Source of the DNA: an uncultured Saprospiraceae bacterium
GTDB lineage: Bacteria > Bacteroidota > Bacteroidia > Chitinophagales > Saprospiraceae
Direction: 5' to 3'
NCBI GenBank assembly: GCA_938002665.1
Contig: CALLAE010000017.1
Span: 1-56,234, forward strand
Length of the DNA stretch: 56,234 nucleotides
Made by a program: the position numbers and the translations under genes
Notes under the pieces: model-generated
What the model was told of the DNA's origin: nothing
Seen by the model: only the letters and a program-made list of their open reading frames with translations
Database searches by the model: none
Shown: one piece after another, positions 38,148 to 47,175 of the stretch
Layout of the letters: each line of letters begins with the position of its first letter
How positions within the stretch are numbered: position 1 is the first letter of the stretch

Positions 38148-39389
38148 ATGAATATCAAGATTATTACCATCGCCTTCTTTTTGCTCTCACTAACTGCTTG
38201 CAATAATAAGGTCCAGACGCTTGCACTAGACTCTCTTCCCACCATAGCTACTCAGCAAGAAAGCCCTGGATATGAGAGACCTTGTCTAGATGCTAATAAT
38301 TATGCCCCTGACGAATATTCTGAAGAAAGAACAGTACGGGTCAATGTACATTTTATGACTAACCCAGAAGAGACCGCAAACTTCACCCTAGAAGATGGCA
38401 AAACCTTCGTCAGACATGTTATCAATAATGCCAATGACAGACTGGGAAAGAATAAAAAAATGAATCTTCCCGTAGGTAATACCACTCCTGTTTTAGACCC
38501 CACTTTTAGATACAAAGTAGTAGGTACTAAACCAGGAGACGATGGCTATTACTATCATAAAGATGAAGAGCACTATTACTTCATGAACAAAGGCAAAAAG
38601 AAAAACAATTATAAGAAAGCAGTCATAAAAAAATATGCAATCTCTGATGATACGATCCTAAACATCTTTGTGATCTCTCATCCACAAGACAGCCTGAAGT
38701 CTAAATCATACAAAGCCACTGGGACTGGTATCGCCCTAGGAACCTCTCTAAAAATTTCAGGCTTCTATTCGCACAGGCATAACAAGCCGCATAATTTCGG
38801 CACACTTTTAAATCACGAGATAGGGCATGTCTTAGGCCTAGCTCATTCCTGGACAAAATATGATGGCTGTGATGATACGCCTGTCCACCCTAACTGCTGG
38901 GACCCCAACTCTGGACCACCTTGCGATGGCACTTATTCTAATAATGTGATGGACTACAACAGATCCCAGATGGCCTATACTCCCTGCCAGTTAGGAAAAA
39001 TCCACAAGGGATTTAACCGTCTTGGATCTAAAACGAGACCTCTGGTATATGACGATTGGTGTAAACCTATTTCTAATCGACCAATTATTATTACATCCAG
39101 CATAGACTGGAAAGGAGACAGAGATATCAGAAGAGATATCATTGTCAAGGCTGGAGGCAGGTTAGACTTGCACTGCAGACTTTCTTTGGCAGCAGGAAGA
39201 AAGATAATAGTAGAGCAAGGTGGAGAGCTGCACCTTCATAGTTATGCCACCCTTCATAATAGCTGTGGTGACCAGTGGGGAGGGATAGAAGTTCTCACTA
39301 AAAAAGACCTGACGAAACAACTATACATCTATGGCACACCGACTATAACCGATGTCATAGGAACATCCATTACTAATTCTTCTCCATAA
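38148..39389 (+). CDS. Lipoprotein with M43/pappalysin-like zinc protease domain
   Basis: The signal MNIKIITIAFFLLSLTAC has a lipobox cysteine at residue 18. The zinc site HEIGHVLGLAH is at 223-233, followed by a cysteine-rich loop (CDDTPVHPNCWDPNSGPPC) and the Met-turn NNVMDYN, as in M43 metzincins. The last 90 or so residues (GGRLDLHCRLSLAAGRKIIV then QGGELHLH) look like the start of a right-handed beta-helix and stop soon after QWGGIEV. In related exoproteins the helix usually continues to a T9SS domain, so this gene may be 3'-truncated; that is inference. It would be an envelope-anchored peptidase. Confidence 0.82.
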   Translation: MNIKIITIAFFLLSLTACNNKVQTLALDSLPTIATQQESPGYERPCLDANNYAPDEYSEERTVRVNVHFMTNPEETANFTLEDGKTFVRHVINNANDRLGKNKKMNLPVGNTTPVLDPTFRYKVVGTKPGDDGYYYHKDEEHYYFMNKGKKKNNYKKAVIKKYAISDDTILNIFVISHPQDSLKSKSYKATGTGIALGTSLKISGFYSHRHNKPHNFGTLLNHEIGHVLGLAHSWTKYDGCDDTPVHPNCWDPNSGPPCDGTYSNNVMDYNRSQMAYTPCQLGKIHKGFNRLGSKTRPLVYDDWCKPISNRPIIITSSIDWKGDRDIRRDIIVKAGGRLDLHCRLSLAAGRKIIVEQGGELHLHSYATLHNSCGDQWGGIEVLTKKDLTKQLYIYGTPTITDVIGTSITNSSP

Positions 39390-39686
39390 TAGTGTAAGCT
39401 GTCGTACACTTTCTGCCGGCATGTAGAGACTTTGTAACAAAATGTAGAAGTGCTGTAGGGAAAAACCCTTTCATGCATGCAAAGAATGCACGCATATTCG
39501 TGGTAGGAAAAATTTAAAGGGTGTTTTAACAAACAAAAAAAAAGAGTCTTCAAAAAGTTGAAGGCTCTTTTCTTATTTCAAAAGCCATGCTAACCTTCAT
39601 CGCATAATTACTAATGCAAATTAGACGACATTTTTTCTAGAAAGTCCCATCATTATACAAAGCTGTCCATCCATCTCATGCTCGCT
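39390..39686. other. Intergenic region between converging genes
   Basis: No gene is visible. A terminator lies at 39534-39572. Otherwise only TGCATGC-like short repeats near 39473-39494 are seen, with no recognisable function. Confidence 0.5.
39534..39572. terminator. Bidirectional terminator
   Basis: The stem AGAGTCTTCAA (39543-39553) with TTGAAGGCTCT (39558-39568) contains one G-T pair. A T-run follows on the plus strand, and the long A-run before it serves the minus strand. Confidence 0.8.
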
Positions 39687-42458
39687 CTACTTTTCATCTT
39701 CAGTCAGCTCAAATCCATCTATGATACCTTTCTTTACAACTGGTATGCCATCCCTCATCCACAAGGGCATCTTTTTATCCAGCAGATAATGATCAAAGAA
39801 TTGCTCCATCCGTCTATTAAAATCTATTCTATTCTGCTTCTTCACTGGCCAGTGAGGCTCGTCATTATAATTCAGCAGCCAGGCAGGTTTTCCTAATCTT
39901 CTGAGCCCTACAAAATATTCTATCCCTTGGTACCAGGGAACAGCGCCATCTTTGTCATTATGTAAAATGAGCACAGGCGTCTCTACTTTGTCCAACTGGA
40001 AGATGGGAGAATTGTACAGATAGAGGTCAGGTCTTTCCCACAGAGTAGCCCCTATCCTACTTTGAGTTCTTTCGTACTGAAACATTCTACTCCTTCCACT
40101 TCCCCATCTTATACCCCCATAAGCACTTACCATATTGACTACAGGAGCACCTGATTCTGCACATTTAAATCTATCCGTCTTAGTAAGAAGATAGGCTATC
40201 TGATATCCGCCCCAGCTATGGCCTTGTAGAGCCATATTAGCTTCATCTATATAACCTTCATCCACAAGAGCATCTACACTAGCCATCACCGCGTCGTAAC
40301 AACTTTCTCCTGGATACCCATCCTTGTAATGTATGTCAGGATTAAAAATCACATATCCTCTATTAGTATAATAAGTATAGTTAATTGTGGATCTGTGTGC
40401 ATAAGGTGCTCTATGCCTATGGAGTCTATCAGAAGATTTTTCATAAAAATTGACTAAGAGAGGGTACTTCTTTGCTGGATTGAAATTAGCTGGCTTGGCT
40501 ATAAGTGCATCTCTTATTATCCCATCCTTATCTTCCCACTTGTAGAGTTCTATACTACCCCAGTCATAATTTTTTTGTTGGGGATTAGCATCAGAAATTT
40601 TTGTGGGTTTCTGGAAACTTAGATCTGAATGAATGAGATCAGGAAAAATATCAAAAGACTCCTTGGTGTAGAGGATATCATCAGAGTTTTTTGCCTTTGT
40701 GAGCCTCGTTGCATATCTGAATGGCCCATGAAAGACTTTTTCCAACTCCTTAGTTTTAAGATTTAGATAACTGTATCCAGACCCTTTTACCTTTTCGTCA
40801 AAAGTCGATAGCAGTACAGTCGTATCTGAAGGCATAACCAGCACTTCTCTATCTAAGCTAATATATCTGTATCTCATTTTCTCCTCTCTGCCTTGTGTCA
40901 GTCTTTCAGGCTCTTGCTTACCCTGAGGGTCCACTGCCCATATATCATAATGATCATAGACCAGAAACTTCTCATCCTCAGTCCATCCCATAGTCCCGCT
41001 TGCCCACGGGTGCATGGGTCTATCATTGAGCTCATCGTAGAAACTGGATGATGTGATGCTATTCAGTTTTTTACTAGCAATATTATAAGCATACCATGCA
41101 GTATCAGATCGCGAATACCAGTAGGCATAATTTCCTGACGGAGATAAGCTAGGCCTACCCTCTGCTTGCTTAGCTATAATGTTTTTCTTTCCAGTCTCTA
41201 TATCCACCAAAAAGATGTCCTTGTAGTCATGACCCTTCCATGATTCATATCTCTTATAGGCTGTATTATCATAACTTAAAACATACTTGCCTTGATGTTT
41301 TTTACTCACAGATAATTCTGGATTGTTCTGATCGCTTAACTGAGTTAGTTTCTTTGTTTTGAAATCATAGATGGTCTTGTAACTTTTCTTTGAGTCCTGT
41401 TTTTTTCTAGATTCCTGTCTGGTATGTAGGTGACCATCTTTGTAGTTCCATATTTCTAGTTCTACTTTTTCTTCGTCTAGCAAGGTCGTGTCGTGTTCTA
41501 AGGCTATCGGTGATACACCGAAAATTAATTTTTCTCCTTCTTCTAAAAAGTAAGGGCCCTGGTGCTCGTTAATTTGCCAATTTTTTTCTAGAAAGACACT
41601 GCCAGAATTTGCTGTAGATTTCGCTTGAGATTGACCATTTTCATAGGTCATCAGTTCCATTTTATCTTTTGCATCTGTTGTGTCCCTATCTGCTAAAAAA
41701 GCTAATCGATTGCCCGACTCATCAAAGACAAAGCTTTTATAGTCTCCCTTGGACTTCAAGATACTCTTAGTAGTTTGTAACTCAGAATCGAACAGAACAA
41801 TGTTATCATTCCTAAGACTATCCTCTCCTGTAGAATGTACGACGAGAAAGCCATTCTTTTTTGACCATGCATACTCTTTTGCATATGCAAAGGTTTTAGC
41901 CTTACCGGTAATAACATTTTTAACCACAAGTTTAGCGCCATTCTCTGCTCCTTCATCTTTTACTAGGGTGCTATCTTGTTTGATCTTCTTATTCTCAAAT
42001 CTGAATGCAATAGCACCAGGATACTCATAACTGAGCTTGTAGCTTTCGACGTTTGGGATGCGTTCTATATCCTTTGTCTCTAGCTGAAAAATGCACAGGG
42101 TATCTTTAGGCAGTTTAGACTTTTTAACTTTCCGTCTTTTCATCGCCTTGATAGTATCTGGATGAGCAGCAACTTTGAAGGCTACAAAGTGTTCTCCAAA
42201 ATCAATTTCTGCTCCACTTGCTCTTTCAAAGGAAAATTGCTCCTGAGTACGCGTATTAGCTATGTGTACATCAGAAGCGCCTCTCTCATTAGTCAGCTGA
42301 TACACTGCCCAGTTACCTGAGCTACTCAGTTGAGGACTCTCAATTTTATTCCATTGTTCATACACTTCATGGGTCATGATTCTGGAAGTATTCTGAGAAA
42401 GTATGACAAAAGGAAGTATAAGAATTAACCAAAAAGTTAACACAGTTTTCATAGCCAT
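39687..42458 (-). CDS. Secreted S9-family (prolyl oligopeptidase-like) peptidase
   Basis: The 923-residue protein has a signal peptide (MKTVLTFWLILILPFVILSQ; the Met two codons upstream is an alternative start). A long beta-propeller region runs to about residue 620. The alpha/beta-hydrolase domain has the triad Ser748 (GHSWGGYQ), Asp837 (NDKDGAVP) and His869 (NDEPHWP). It is probably a periplasmic exopeptidase or oligopeptidase acting on peptides released by the larger exoproteases. The motif IMTHEVYEQWNKI and an insertion-rich propeller are typical of Bacteroidota S9 peptidases. No T9SS domain is present, so it should stay periplasmic. Confidence 0.94.
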   Translation of the reverse strand: MAMKTVLTFWLILILPFVILSQNTSRIMTHEVYEQWNKIESPQLSSSGNWAVYQLTNERGASDVHIANTRTQEQFSFERASGAEIDFGEHFVAFKVAAHPDTIKAMKRRKVKKSKLPKDTLCIFQLETKDIERIPNVESYKLSYEYPGAIAFRFENKKIKQDSTLVKDEGAENGAKLVVKNVITGKAKTFAYAKEYAWSKKNGFLVVHSTGEDSLRNDNIVLFDSELQTTKSILKSKGDYKSFVFDESGNRLAFLADRDTTDAKDKMELMTYENGQSQAKSTANSGSVFLEKNWQINEHQGPYFLEEGEKLIFGVSPIALEHDTTLLDEEKVELEIWNYKDGHLHTRQESRKKQDSKKSYKTIYDFKTKKLTQLSDQNNPELSVSKKHQGKYVLSYDNTAYKRYESWKGHDYKDIFLVDIETGKKNIIAKQAEGRPSLSPSGNYAYWYSRSDTAWYAYNIASKKLNSITSSSFYDELNDRPMHPWASGTMGWTEDEKFLVYDHYDIWAVDPQGKQEPERLTQGREEKMRYRYISLDREVLVMPSDTTVLLSTFDEKVKGSGYSYLNLKTKELEKVFHGPFRYATRLTKAKNSDDILYTKESFDIFPDLIHSDLSFQKPTKISDANPQQKNYDWGSIELYKWEDKDGIIRDALIAKPANFNPAKKYPLLVNFYEKSSDRLHRHRAPYAHRSTINYTYYTNRGYVIFNPDIHYKDGYPGESCYDAVMASVDALVDEGYIDEANMALQGHSWGGYQIAYLLTKTDRFKCAESGAPVVNMVSAYGGIRWGSGRSRMFQYERTQSRIGATLWERPDLYLYNSPIFQLDKVETPVLILHNDKDGAVPWYQGIEYFVGLRRLGKPAWLLNYNDEPHWPVKKQNRIDFNRRMEQFFDHYLLDKKMPLWMRDGIPVVKKGIIDGFELTEDEK

Positions 42459-42578
42459 AAATTGATAGATAGATACCGTAAAATAGGTAGTAAAAACAGT
42501 ATAATAAAATTATTAACAGCCATAATAACTATATTCGTGAATCTGTTTACAACTATAATAGTTTTCTAAAAGTCGATT

Positions 42579-43367
42579 TTGACCACTAAAAGATTTCTCT
42601 TCCACCTCATACTAATGGCCTTACTTCTCCTGCTTGTTTTCGGTGGGGTACTGACTTGGTTGAAAATGTATACTAACCACGGTCAAAAACTAGAGGTACA
42701 TAACTACATAGGCAAGAGTTATAAAAAGGCGGCTAAACATGCCAAAAAAGAAAGTTTCCAACTGATTATTAGAGACTCGATACATAAGGTAGGTATTCCA
42801 GGTGGCCAAATCATTGCTCAAAATCCCACTGGTGGCTCTTTTGTCAAAAAGAATAGGAAGCTATACGTAGATGTCACCAAGTACCTCGCAGATGAGATAC
42901 CCTTAGAACGGCTACCCGAAATGTATGGAAGTAGCTACAAGTCTGTAGCTGAGATGCTTAAGAATCTTGACATAGAAAGTAATATAACGGGCTACCGACA
43001 TGATCCTAGTTCACCTGATCACATCTTAGAAGTCAGATATAATGGACAATTACTTGTGGGCGCCTCTGGCAAAAAGTCCAAAGCTACCATCAAGAAAGGG
43101 GGTACACTTGATTTTATTCTCAGTAAAAGGGATGGTGCGGAAATAGATTTGCAGGATTTTACCTGTAGACAGTACAAATCCCTAGGATTTATGTTAGAAG
43201 TTCTAGACTTAAAACTAGGGGCCATAGAAAGAGTGGGAGCCATAACAAATCAAAACGAAGCCTGGATTATAGCTCAATATCCTAGCTATTCTGAAGGCAA
43301 AAAGATAATCCAAGGAGAGTCAATAGAGGTGACAATTCAGCAAGAACAACCAGAAAGCTGTAAATAA
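42579..43367 (+). CDS. Membrane-anchored PASTA-domain protein
   Basis: The frame has an upstream stop at 42567 and its first usable codon is TTG at 42579, since no ATG is in frame before the membrane helix; ATT one codon earlier is less likely. From TTG the 262-residue protein starts MTTKRF, then one helix (residues about 8-30), then three PASTA-type repeats: about 40-100 (KVGIPGGQIIAQNPTGGSFV), 110-185 and 190-255. PASTA domains bind peptidoglycan fragments or beta-lactams. No kinase or transpeptidase domain is attached, so it may be a cell-wall sensor or binding accessory. It stands alone between divergent and parallel neighbours. Confidence 0.88.
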   Translation: MTTKRFLFHLILMALLLLLVFGGVLTWLKMYTNHGQKLEVHNYIGKSYKKAAKHAKKESFQLIIRDSIHKVGIPGGQIIAQNPTGGSFVKKNRKLYVDVTKYLADEIPLERLPEMYGSSYKSVAEMLKNLDIESNITGYRHDPSSPDHILEVRYNGQLLVGASGKKSKATIKKGGTLDFILSKRDGAEIDLQDFTCRQYKSLGFMLEVLDLKLGAIERVGAITNQNEAWIIAQYPSYSEGKKIIQGESIEVTIQQEQPESCK

Positions 43368-43485
43368 AACTAAAGAAATGTTAAAATTATCGAAGACATA
43401 ACGTTACCTTAAGCGTAATACACCGTCTAACTTTTGATTCAATCACATATTTATTTCAGAAATTAACTAATCAAACAATTCTATA

Positions 43486-44151
43486 ATGGAAATTACACAA
43501 GCATTACAAAGTGCATTAGGCAACACTTTCAATACAATTGGAGGTTTCATTCCAAAACTAGTCAGTGCACTAATCATTCTTTTAATCGGTTATATCATAG
43601 CTAAAATCGTTAAAGGGATACTTGTAAGAGTTTTAAGAGCAGTAAAATTTAATGATGTTGCTGACAAAGTAGGTATCAATGGTTTTATGAGCAAAGCTGG
43701 TCTTAAGTCTGACGCATCAGGCCTTATGGGCAAAATGGGATACTGGATGGTAATGTTTACCACTCTTATCTTATTCTTCAATAACCTAGGACTTCCAGAA
43801 GTATCTGGTCTATTACAACAAGCTGTAGCTTTTATACCTAAGTTATTAGTAGGATGTATCTTACTTATCATAGGTATGTATGCTGCTGATTTCCTTAGAG
43901 ATATGGTTGTTGCTACACTAAAAGGTGGTGGTTTTGAAAGCCCTAACCTAGTAGGAAACATCACATATGGAGCTGTTATGTTCCTAGTAGTATCTATGGT
44001 TCTTAACCAAATAGGTATCGGTGGTGAAATCGTAAATACTCTTGTAACATCAGTACTTGGAGGACTAAGTATAGCTACTGCAATTGCTTTCGGACTAGGT
44101 GGAAAAGACTGGGCTGCTAAGCAAATCAAGAATATTTCTAAAATGGACTAA
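43486..44151 (+). CDS. TM-helix-repeat membrane protein (MscS-related half channel)
   Basis: The 221-residue protein contains the conserved TM-helix repeat of MscS-like proteins twice: FIPKLVSALIILLIGYIIAK (about 22-42) and FIPKLLVGCILLIIGMYAAD (about 115-135), with two further helices. The C-terminus has a glycine-rich pore-like helix (ATAIAFGLGGKDWAAKQI) as in MscS family members, but there is no beta domain. It may form a small channel or regulate others. Its codon use is like its neighbours, and a strong terminator follows. Confidence 0.85.
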   Translation: MEITQALQSALGNTFNTIGGFIPKLVSALIILLIGYIIAKIVKGILVRVLRAVKFNDVADKVGINGFMSKAGLKSDASGLMGKMGYWMVMFTTLILFFNNLGLPEVSGLLQQAVAFIPKLLVGCILLIIGMYAADFLRDMVVATLKGGGFESPNLVGNITYGAVMFLVVSMVLNQIGIGGEIVNTLVTSVLGGLSIATAIAFGLGGKDWAAKQIKNISKMD

Positions 44152-44190
44152 TATCCATACTTTGTAATAAGTATTCAGAAAATATATCTA

Positions 44191-44222
44191 AGGGCTAGTG
44201 TACATCACTGGCCCTTTTTTTT
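44191..44222 (+). terminator. Terminator after the TM-helix protein gene
   Basis: The stem AGGGCTAGTG (44191-44200) with CACTGGCCCT (44206-44215) has one G-T pair and is followed by a run of eight or so T. Confidence 0.9.
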
Positions 44223-44243
44223 GCTATTAAGCTCCCAATTGCC

Positions 44244-44275
44244 TTGGTTTTTTAGCCAAAAAACAAGTACTTTTG
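44244..44275 (+). promoter_or_regulatory. Candidate promoter of the DUF177-rpmF operon
   Basis: TTGG at 44244-44247 and TACTTTTG at 44268-44275 are separated by 20 bp, close to the Bacteroidota -33/-7 pattern. A start site near 44281 lies upstream of the ATG at 44302 and after the long frame opens at 44221, which supports the shorter protein. Confidence 0.6.
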
Positions 44276-44301
44276 CATCCACTTTAAAAAAGATCTTTAA
44301 A

Positions 44302-44817
44302 ATGCAGGTCCTAAAGCAATTTTCTCTCCCAATAAAAGGGTTGGAAATAGGTCATCACAGCTATACTTTCAAGATTGCAAAGAGTTTTTTTGAGGCTTTT
44401 GAGTTCTCGCTAATCTCTGATGGTAACTTTAAGGTAGAGCTGAATCTGGAAAAAAAATCAGATAGTCTAATACTCGACTTAGATATCAATGGTTCCTTTT
44501 TGACAGATTGTGATAGATGTACTGATTCTATTGCATTTCCACTAGAGACACTTTACCAGATGATAGTAAAGTATGATGTGGATGAAAGAGAGGAAGAAGA
44601 GGTCATATTCATAGCGCCAGAAGCATCAGAATTTAACTGTGCTAAGGTTATCTATGATGCCATCATTCTCTCAGTACCTTTGCTTAAGACATGCGATGAA
44701 GTAACTGATAAGGATTGTAATCCTGAGGTTATTGATCATTTTTACAGTGATAAAGAGGTGAAAGAAGAGAAAGGAAATCCTTTCAGTGAGGCGCTCAAAA
44801 ATTTGAAACTAAATTAA
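44302..44817 (+). CDS. DUF177 (YceD-like) protein
   Basis: The frame opens at 44221 but the promoter lies inside it, so the ATG at 44302 ([20 protein letters not shown]) is preferred: 171 aa. It has the family pattern of an N-terminal beta region, a CDRC motif (about residue 72), and an acidic [10 protein letters not shown] stretch before a C-terminal half with [16 protein letters not shown] and [15 protein letters not shown]177 proteins are needed for 23S rRNA accumulation and almost always sit directly upstream of rpmF, as here (11-bp gap). Confidence 0.9.
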   Translation: MQVLKQFSLPIKGLEIGHHSYTFKIAKSFFEAFEFSLISDGNFKVELNLEKKSDSLILDLDINGSFLTDCDRCTDSIAFPLETLYQMIVKYDVDEREEEEVIFIAPEASEFNCAKVIYDAIILSVPLLKTCDEVTDKDCNPEVIDHFYSDKEVKEEKGNPFSEALKNLKLN

Positions 44818-44828
44818 AAACCCAAGCT

Positions 44829-45023
44829 ATGGCACATCCGAAGAGTAGGATATCTAAACAAAGAAAGAGAAAAAGAAGAACGCATAAAAAAGCGACTATT
44901 CCTCAAATAGCTATATGCAAAGTCACTGGAGAATCTCACCTATACCACAGAGCTTATTGGTCTGAGGGTAGCATGTACTATAAGGGTAAGAAAGTTATAG
45001 AAGGAGATGTCTACGAAGACTAA
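44829..45023 (+). CDS. rpmF: 50S ribosomal protein L32
   Basis: The 64-residue basic protein starts [20 protein letters not shown], the standard bL32 N-terminus, and continues with HRAYW. It is a component of the large ribosomal subunit. The zinc-binding cysteine pairs of some L32 proteins are absent; only one Cys (AICKVTGE) remains, which is the usual Bacteroidota form. It follows the DUF177 gene by 11 bp and is followed by a terminator. Confidence 0.96.
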   Translation: MAHPKSRISKQRKRKRRTHKKATIPQIAICKVTGESHLYHRAYWSEGSMYYKGKKVIEGDVYED

Positions 45024-45044
45024 CCTCGAAAAATATAAATAATG

Positions 45045-45079
45045 AAAGCCCTTTTACAGAAATGCAAAAGGGCTTTTTT
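45045..45079 (+). terminator. Terminator after rpmF
   Basis: A perfect 11-bp stem, AAAGCCCTTTT (45045-45055) with AAAAGGGCTTT (45066-45076), ends in six T. Confidence 0.92.
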
Positions 45080-45102
45080 AATTTACACCAACAAGTTATC
45101 TT

Positions 45103-45486
45103 ATGAAAGAAATAATTAATACCTCTAAGGCCCCAGCACCAGTAGGTCCTTATAATCAATCAGTCAAAGTCGGCAACCTACTCTTCATGTCAGGTCAGAT
45201 AGCAATAGATCCTAGCACAGGAGAACTCGTGATGGATAGCATTGAAGAAGAGACCCATCAGGTTATGAAGAACATTTCAGCAGTACTCACTGAGGCCGGC
45301 TTAGGGTTTGAAAACATAGTAAAGACCTCAGTGTTTGTCTCTGATATGAATAACTACGGAAGGATAAATGCTATCTATGCTCAGTACTTTGATGAGGCCA
45401 CAGCACCCGCACGAGAGCTCGTCGAAGTAGCCAATCTGCCTAAGTTTGTCAATATAGAAATATCTGTAATCGCTACAACAACCTAA
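45103..45486 (+). CDS. ridA: RidA-family enamine/imine deaminase
   Basis: The 127-residue protein matches RidA. It has APVGPYNQSVKVGNLLFMSGQ near the start, a conserved Arg in APARELVEV that binds the substrate carboxylate, and the terminal IEISVIATT. RidA hydrolyses the reactive 2-aminoacrylate formed by pyridoxal-phosphate enzymes, protecting the cell. It lies 15 bp before trpS and may share its transcript. Confidence 0.95.
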   Translation: MKEIINTSKAPAPVGPYNQSVKVGNLLFMSGQIAIDPSTGELVMDSIEEETHQVMKNISAVLTEAGLGFENIVKTSVFVSDMNNYGRINAIYAQYFDEATAPARELVEVANLPKFVNIEISVIATTT

Positions 45487-45501
45487 ACGCAAACTAAGAA
45501 G

Positions 45502-46512
45502 ATGTCAGAAAAGAAAAGAGTTCTCTCCTGCATACAGCCCACTGGCGATATGCACTTCGGCAATTATTTCGGTGCTGTCAAAAACTGGGTAGCGCTGCAA
45601 GAGGAATACACTTGCATGTATGGAGTCGTAGATTACCATGCGATGACTATGCCTTATAACCCTAAGAAGCTTAGAGAAAATACTTGGGAGCTTATCTACA
45701 ATCTCCTAGCAGTAGGGATAAAACCTGAAAATCTATTTATCCAGTCCCTCGTGCCAGAACATGCAGAGCTAGGCTGGATCTTGAATAATTTTGCAGCTTA
45801 TGGTCGAGTAGAAAACATGACACAATTCAAAGATAAAAGCCAGCAGAGCAGTAAGGGCAAGGAAGGTTTTATTTCGGTAGGCCTATTTGATTACCCTGTC
45901 CTCCAGGCTGCCGACATCTTAATCTATAGAGCAGATTATGTACCCGTAGGAGAGGATCAGAAACAACACCTAGAACTCACTAAAGAAATTGCTAACCGCT
46001 TCAATAATCAGGTGGGTAAAGAATACTTTGTCTTGCCTGAGATGCTAAGAACTATAACGCCTAAAATCATGTCTACTGCTGACCCTGCCCGCAAGATGAG
46101 CAAGTCTGCGGGAGAGAAGCATAACATCAGTCTCTTCGCAGATGAGTCTAGATTACGTAAGCAGGTGGGTAGTGCTGTGACAGATTCTGGAGATACAGAG
46201 CCTGGCCAGATGAGCGCTGGCGTCCAGAACCTCTTTGAACTTCTTACAGCAGCTGAGAACAGTGCTGGACATGATCAACTCATGGAAACTTACAATAACG
46301 GCACTCTCAAGTATTCGGAACTGAAACAAGTTGTAGCTGATACACTGGCAGCTCTGAACCAACAATTTGTAGCCAACAAAAAAGAGCTGACTCAAGATAA
46401 AAAAGCAATAAAAAATCAAATCAAACAAGCCAGTCACGAGATCCGAAAAAGAGCCCAACAAACGGTCAAGGAAGTCAAAGACCTCTGTGGACTAAGCAAC
46501 ATAAGATTCTAA
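45502..46512 (+). CDS. trpS: Tryptophanyl-tRNA synthetase
   Basis: This class I synthetase of 336 residues has the HIGH-type motif as HFGN (SCIQPTGDMHFGNYFGAV), the ligand motif VPVGEDQKQHLELT, and KMSKS in ARKMSKSAGE. Length is normal. It attaches tryptophan to tRNA(Trp) in the cytosol. The stop is followed one base later by the next gene start (TAATATG), so the two are probably translationally coupled. RidA precedes it by 15 bp. Confidence 0.96.
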   Translation: MSEKKRVLSCIQPTGDMHFGNYFGAVKNWVALQEEYTCMYGVVDYHAMTMPYNPKKLRENTWELIYNLLAVGIKPENLFIQSLVPEHAELGWILNNFAAYGRVENMTQFKDKSQQSSKGKEGFISVGLFDYPVLQAADILIYRADYVPVGEDQKQHLELTKEIANRFNNQVGKEYFVLPEMLRTITPKIMSTADPARKMSKSAGEKHNISLFADESRLRKQVGSAVTDSGDTEPGQMSAGVQNLFELLTAAENSAGHDQLMETYNNGTLKYSELKQVVADTLAALNQQFVANKKELTQDKKAIKNQIKQASHEIRKRAQQTVKEVKDLCGLSNIRF

Positions 46513-46513
46513 T

Positions 46514-47125
46514 ATGAAAGTATTCTGTATAGGAAGAAATTACGTAGACCATGCTAAGGAACTGAATAACAAAGTGCCTTCCAAGCCTCTGGTATTTATG
46601 AAGCCCCGCACGGCTGTCACTTACGAGCCTACCATACCCTACCCTACCTTCACTGAGAACCTCCACTACGAACTAGAACTGTGTCTACTGGTATCTAAGA
46701 CAGGAAAGAACATCTCTGAAAAACAGGCTGGAGAGCACTACGATAATATAGGACTAGGCATAGATTATACAGCAAGAGACGTGCAATCAGCTTGCAAGGC
46801 TAAGGGACATTCCTGGGAAGTAGCAAAGGCTTTTGATAATTCTGCAGCCTTTAGCACCTTCTATCCTAAGGCGAATTATGATCTATCAAATATCAAGTTT
46901 CACCTGACTCAGAATGGAAAAATAGTCCAAAAAGGAGAAACAAAAGACCTCATATTCAAGCTTGACTATATAGTCCATTATATCTCACAATTCTTCACAA
47001 TAGAGGCTGGAGATATCATAATGACTGGAACACCAGCAGGTGTAGGCCCAGTTTCCCTAAATGACGAGCTTAAAGGCCATTTAGAGGGTGAATTAGTTCT
47101 TGAGAATTTAATTAATTCGAAATAA
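46514..47125 (+). CDS. Fumarylacetoacetate hydrolase-family protein
   Basis: The 203-residue protein matches the single-domain FAH family. It has MKVFCIGRNYVDHAKELNN, then the KPLVFMKPRTAV region, the metal-binding HYELELCLLVS, GIDYTARDVQ, and GDIIMTGTPAGVGPV. Members include acylpyruvase/oxaloacetate decarboxylase-type enzymes that bind Mg or Mn; the exact substrate is not decidable here. It starts one base after trpS, so it is translationally coupled. metK follows 50 bp later. Confidence 0.92.
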   Translation: MKVFCIGRNYVDHAKELNNKVPSKPLVFMKPRTAVTYEPTIPYPTFTENLHYELELCLLVSKTGKNISEKQAGEHYDNIGLGIDYTARDVQSACKAKGHSWEVAKAFDNSAAFSTFYPKANYDLSNIKFHLTQNGKIVQKGETKDLIFKLDYIVHYISQFFTIEAGDIIMTGTPAGVGPVSLNDELKGHLEGELVLENLINSK

Positions 47126-47175
47126 AAGTAGACTTTTGGTTTCTTATTGTTTCTAAACTTAAACTACATTAATAC

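Noticed and set aside
43590..44129. 179-residue antisense frame opposite the TM-helix gene
   Set aside because: The sense strand has a clear membrane protein with family motifs; the antisense frame has none.
47126..47175. SAM riboswitch before metK
   Set aside because: The gap is only 50 bp and shows no matching hairpins or terminator.
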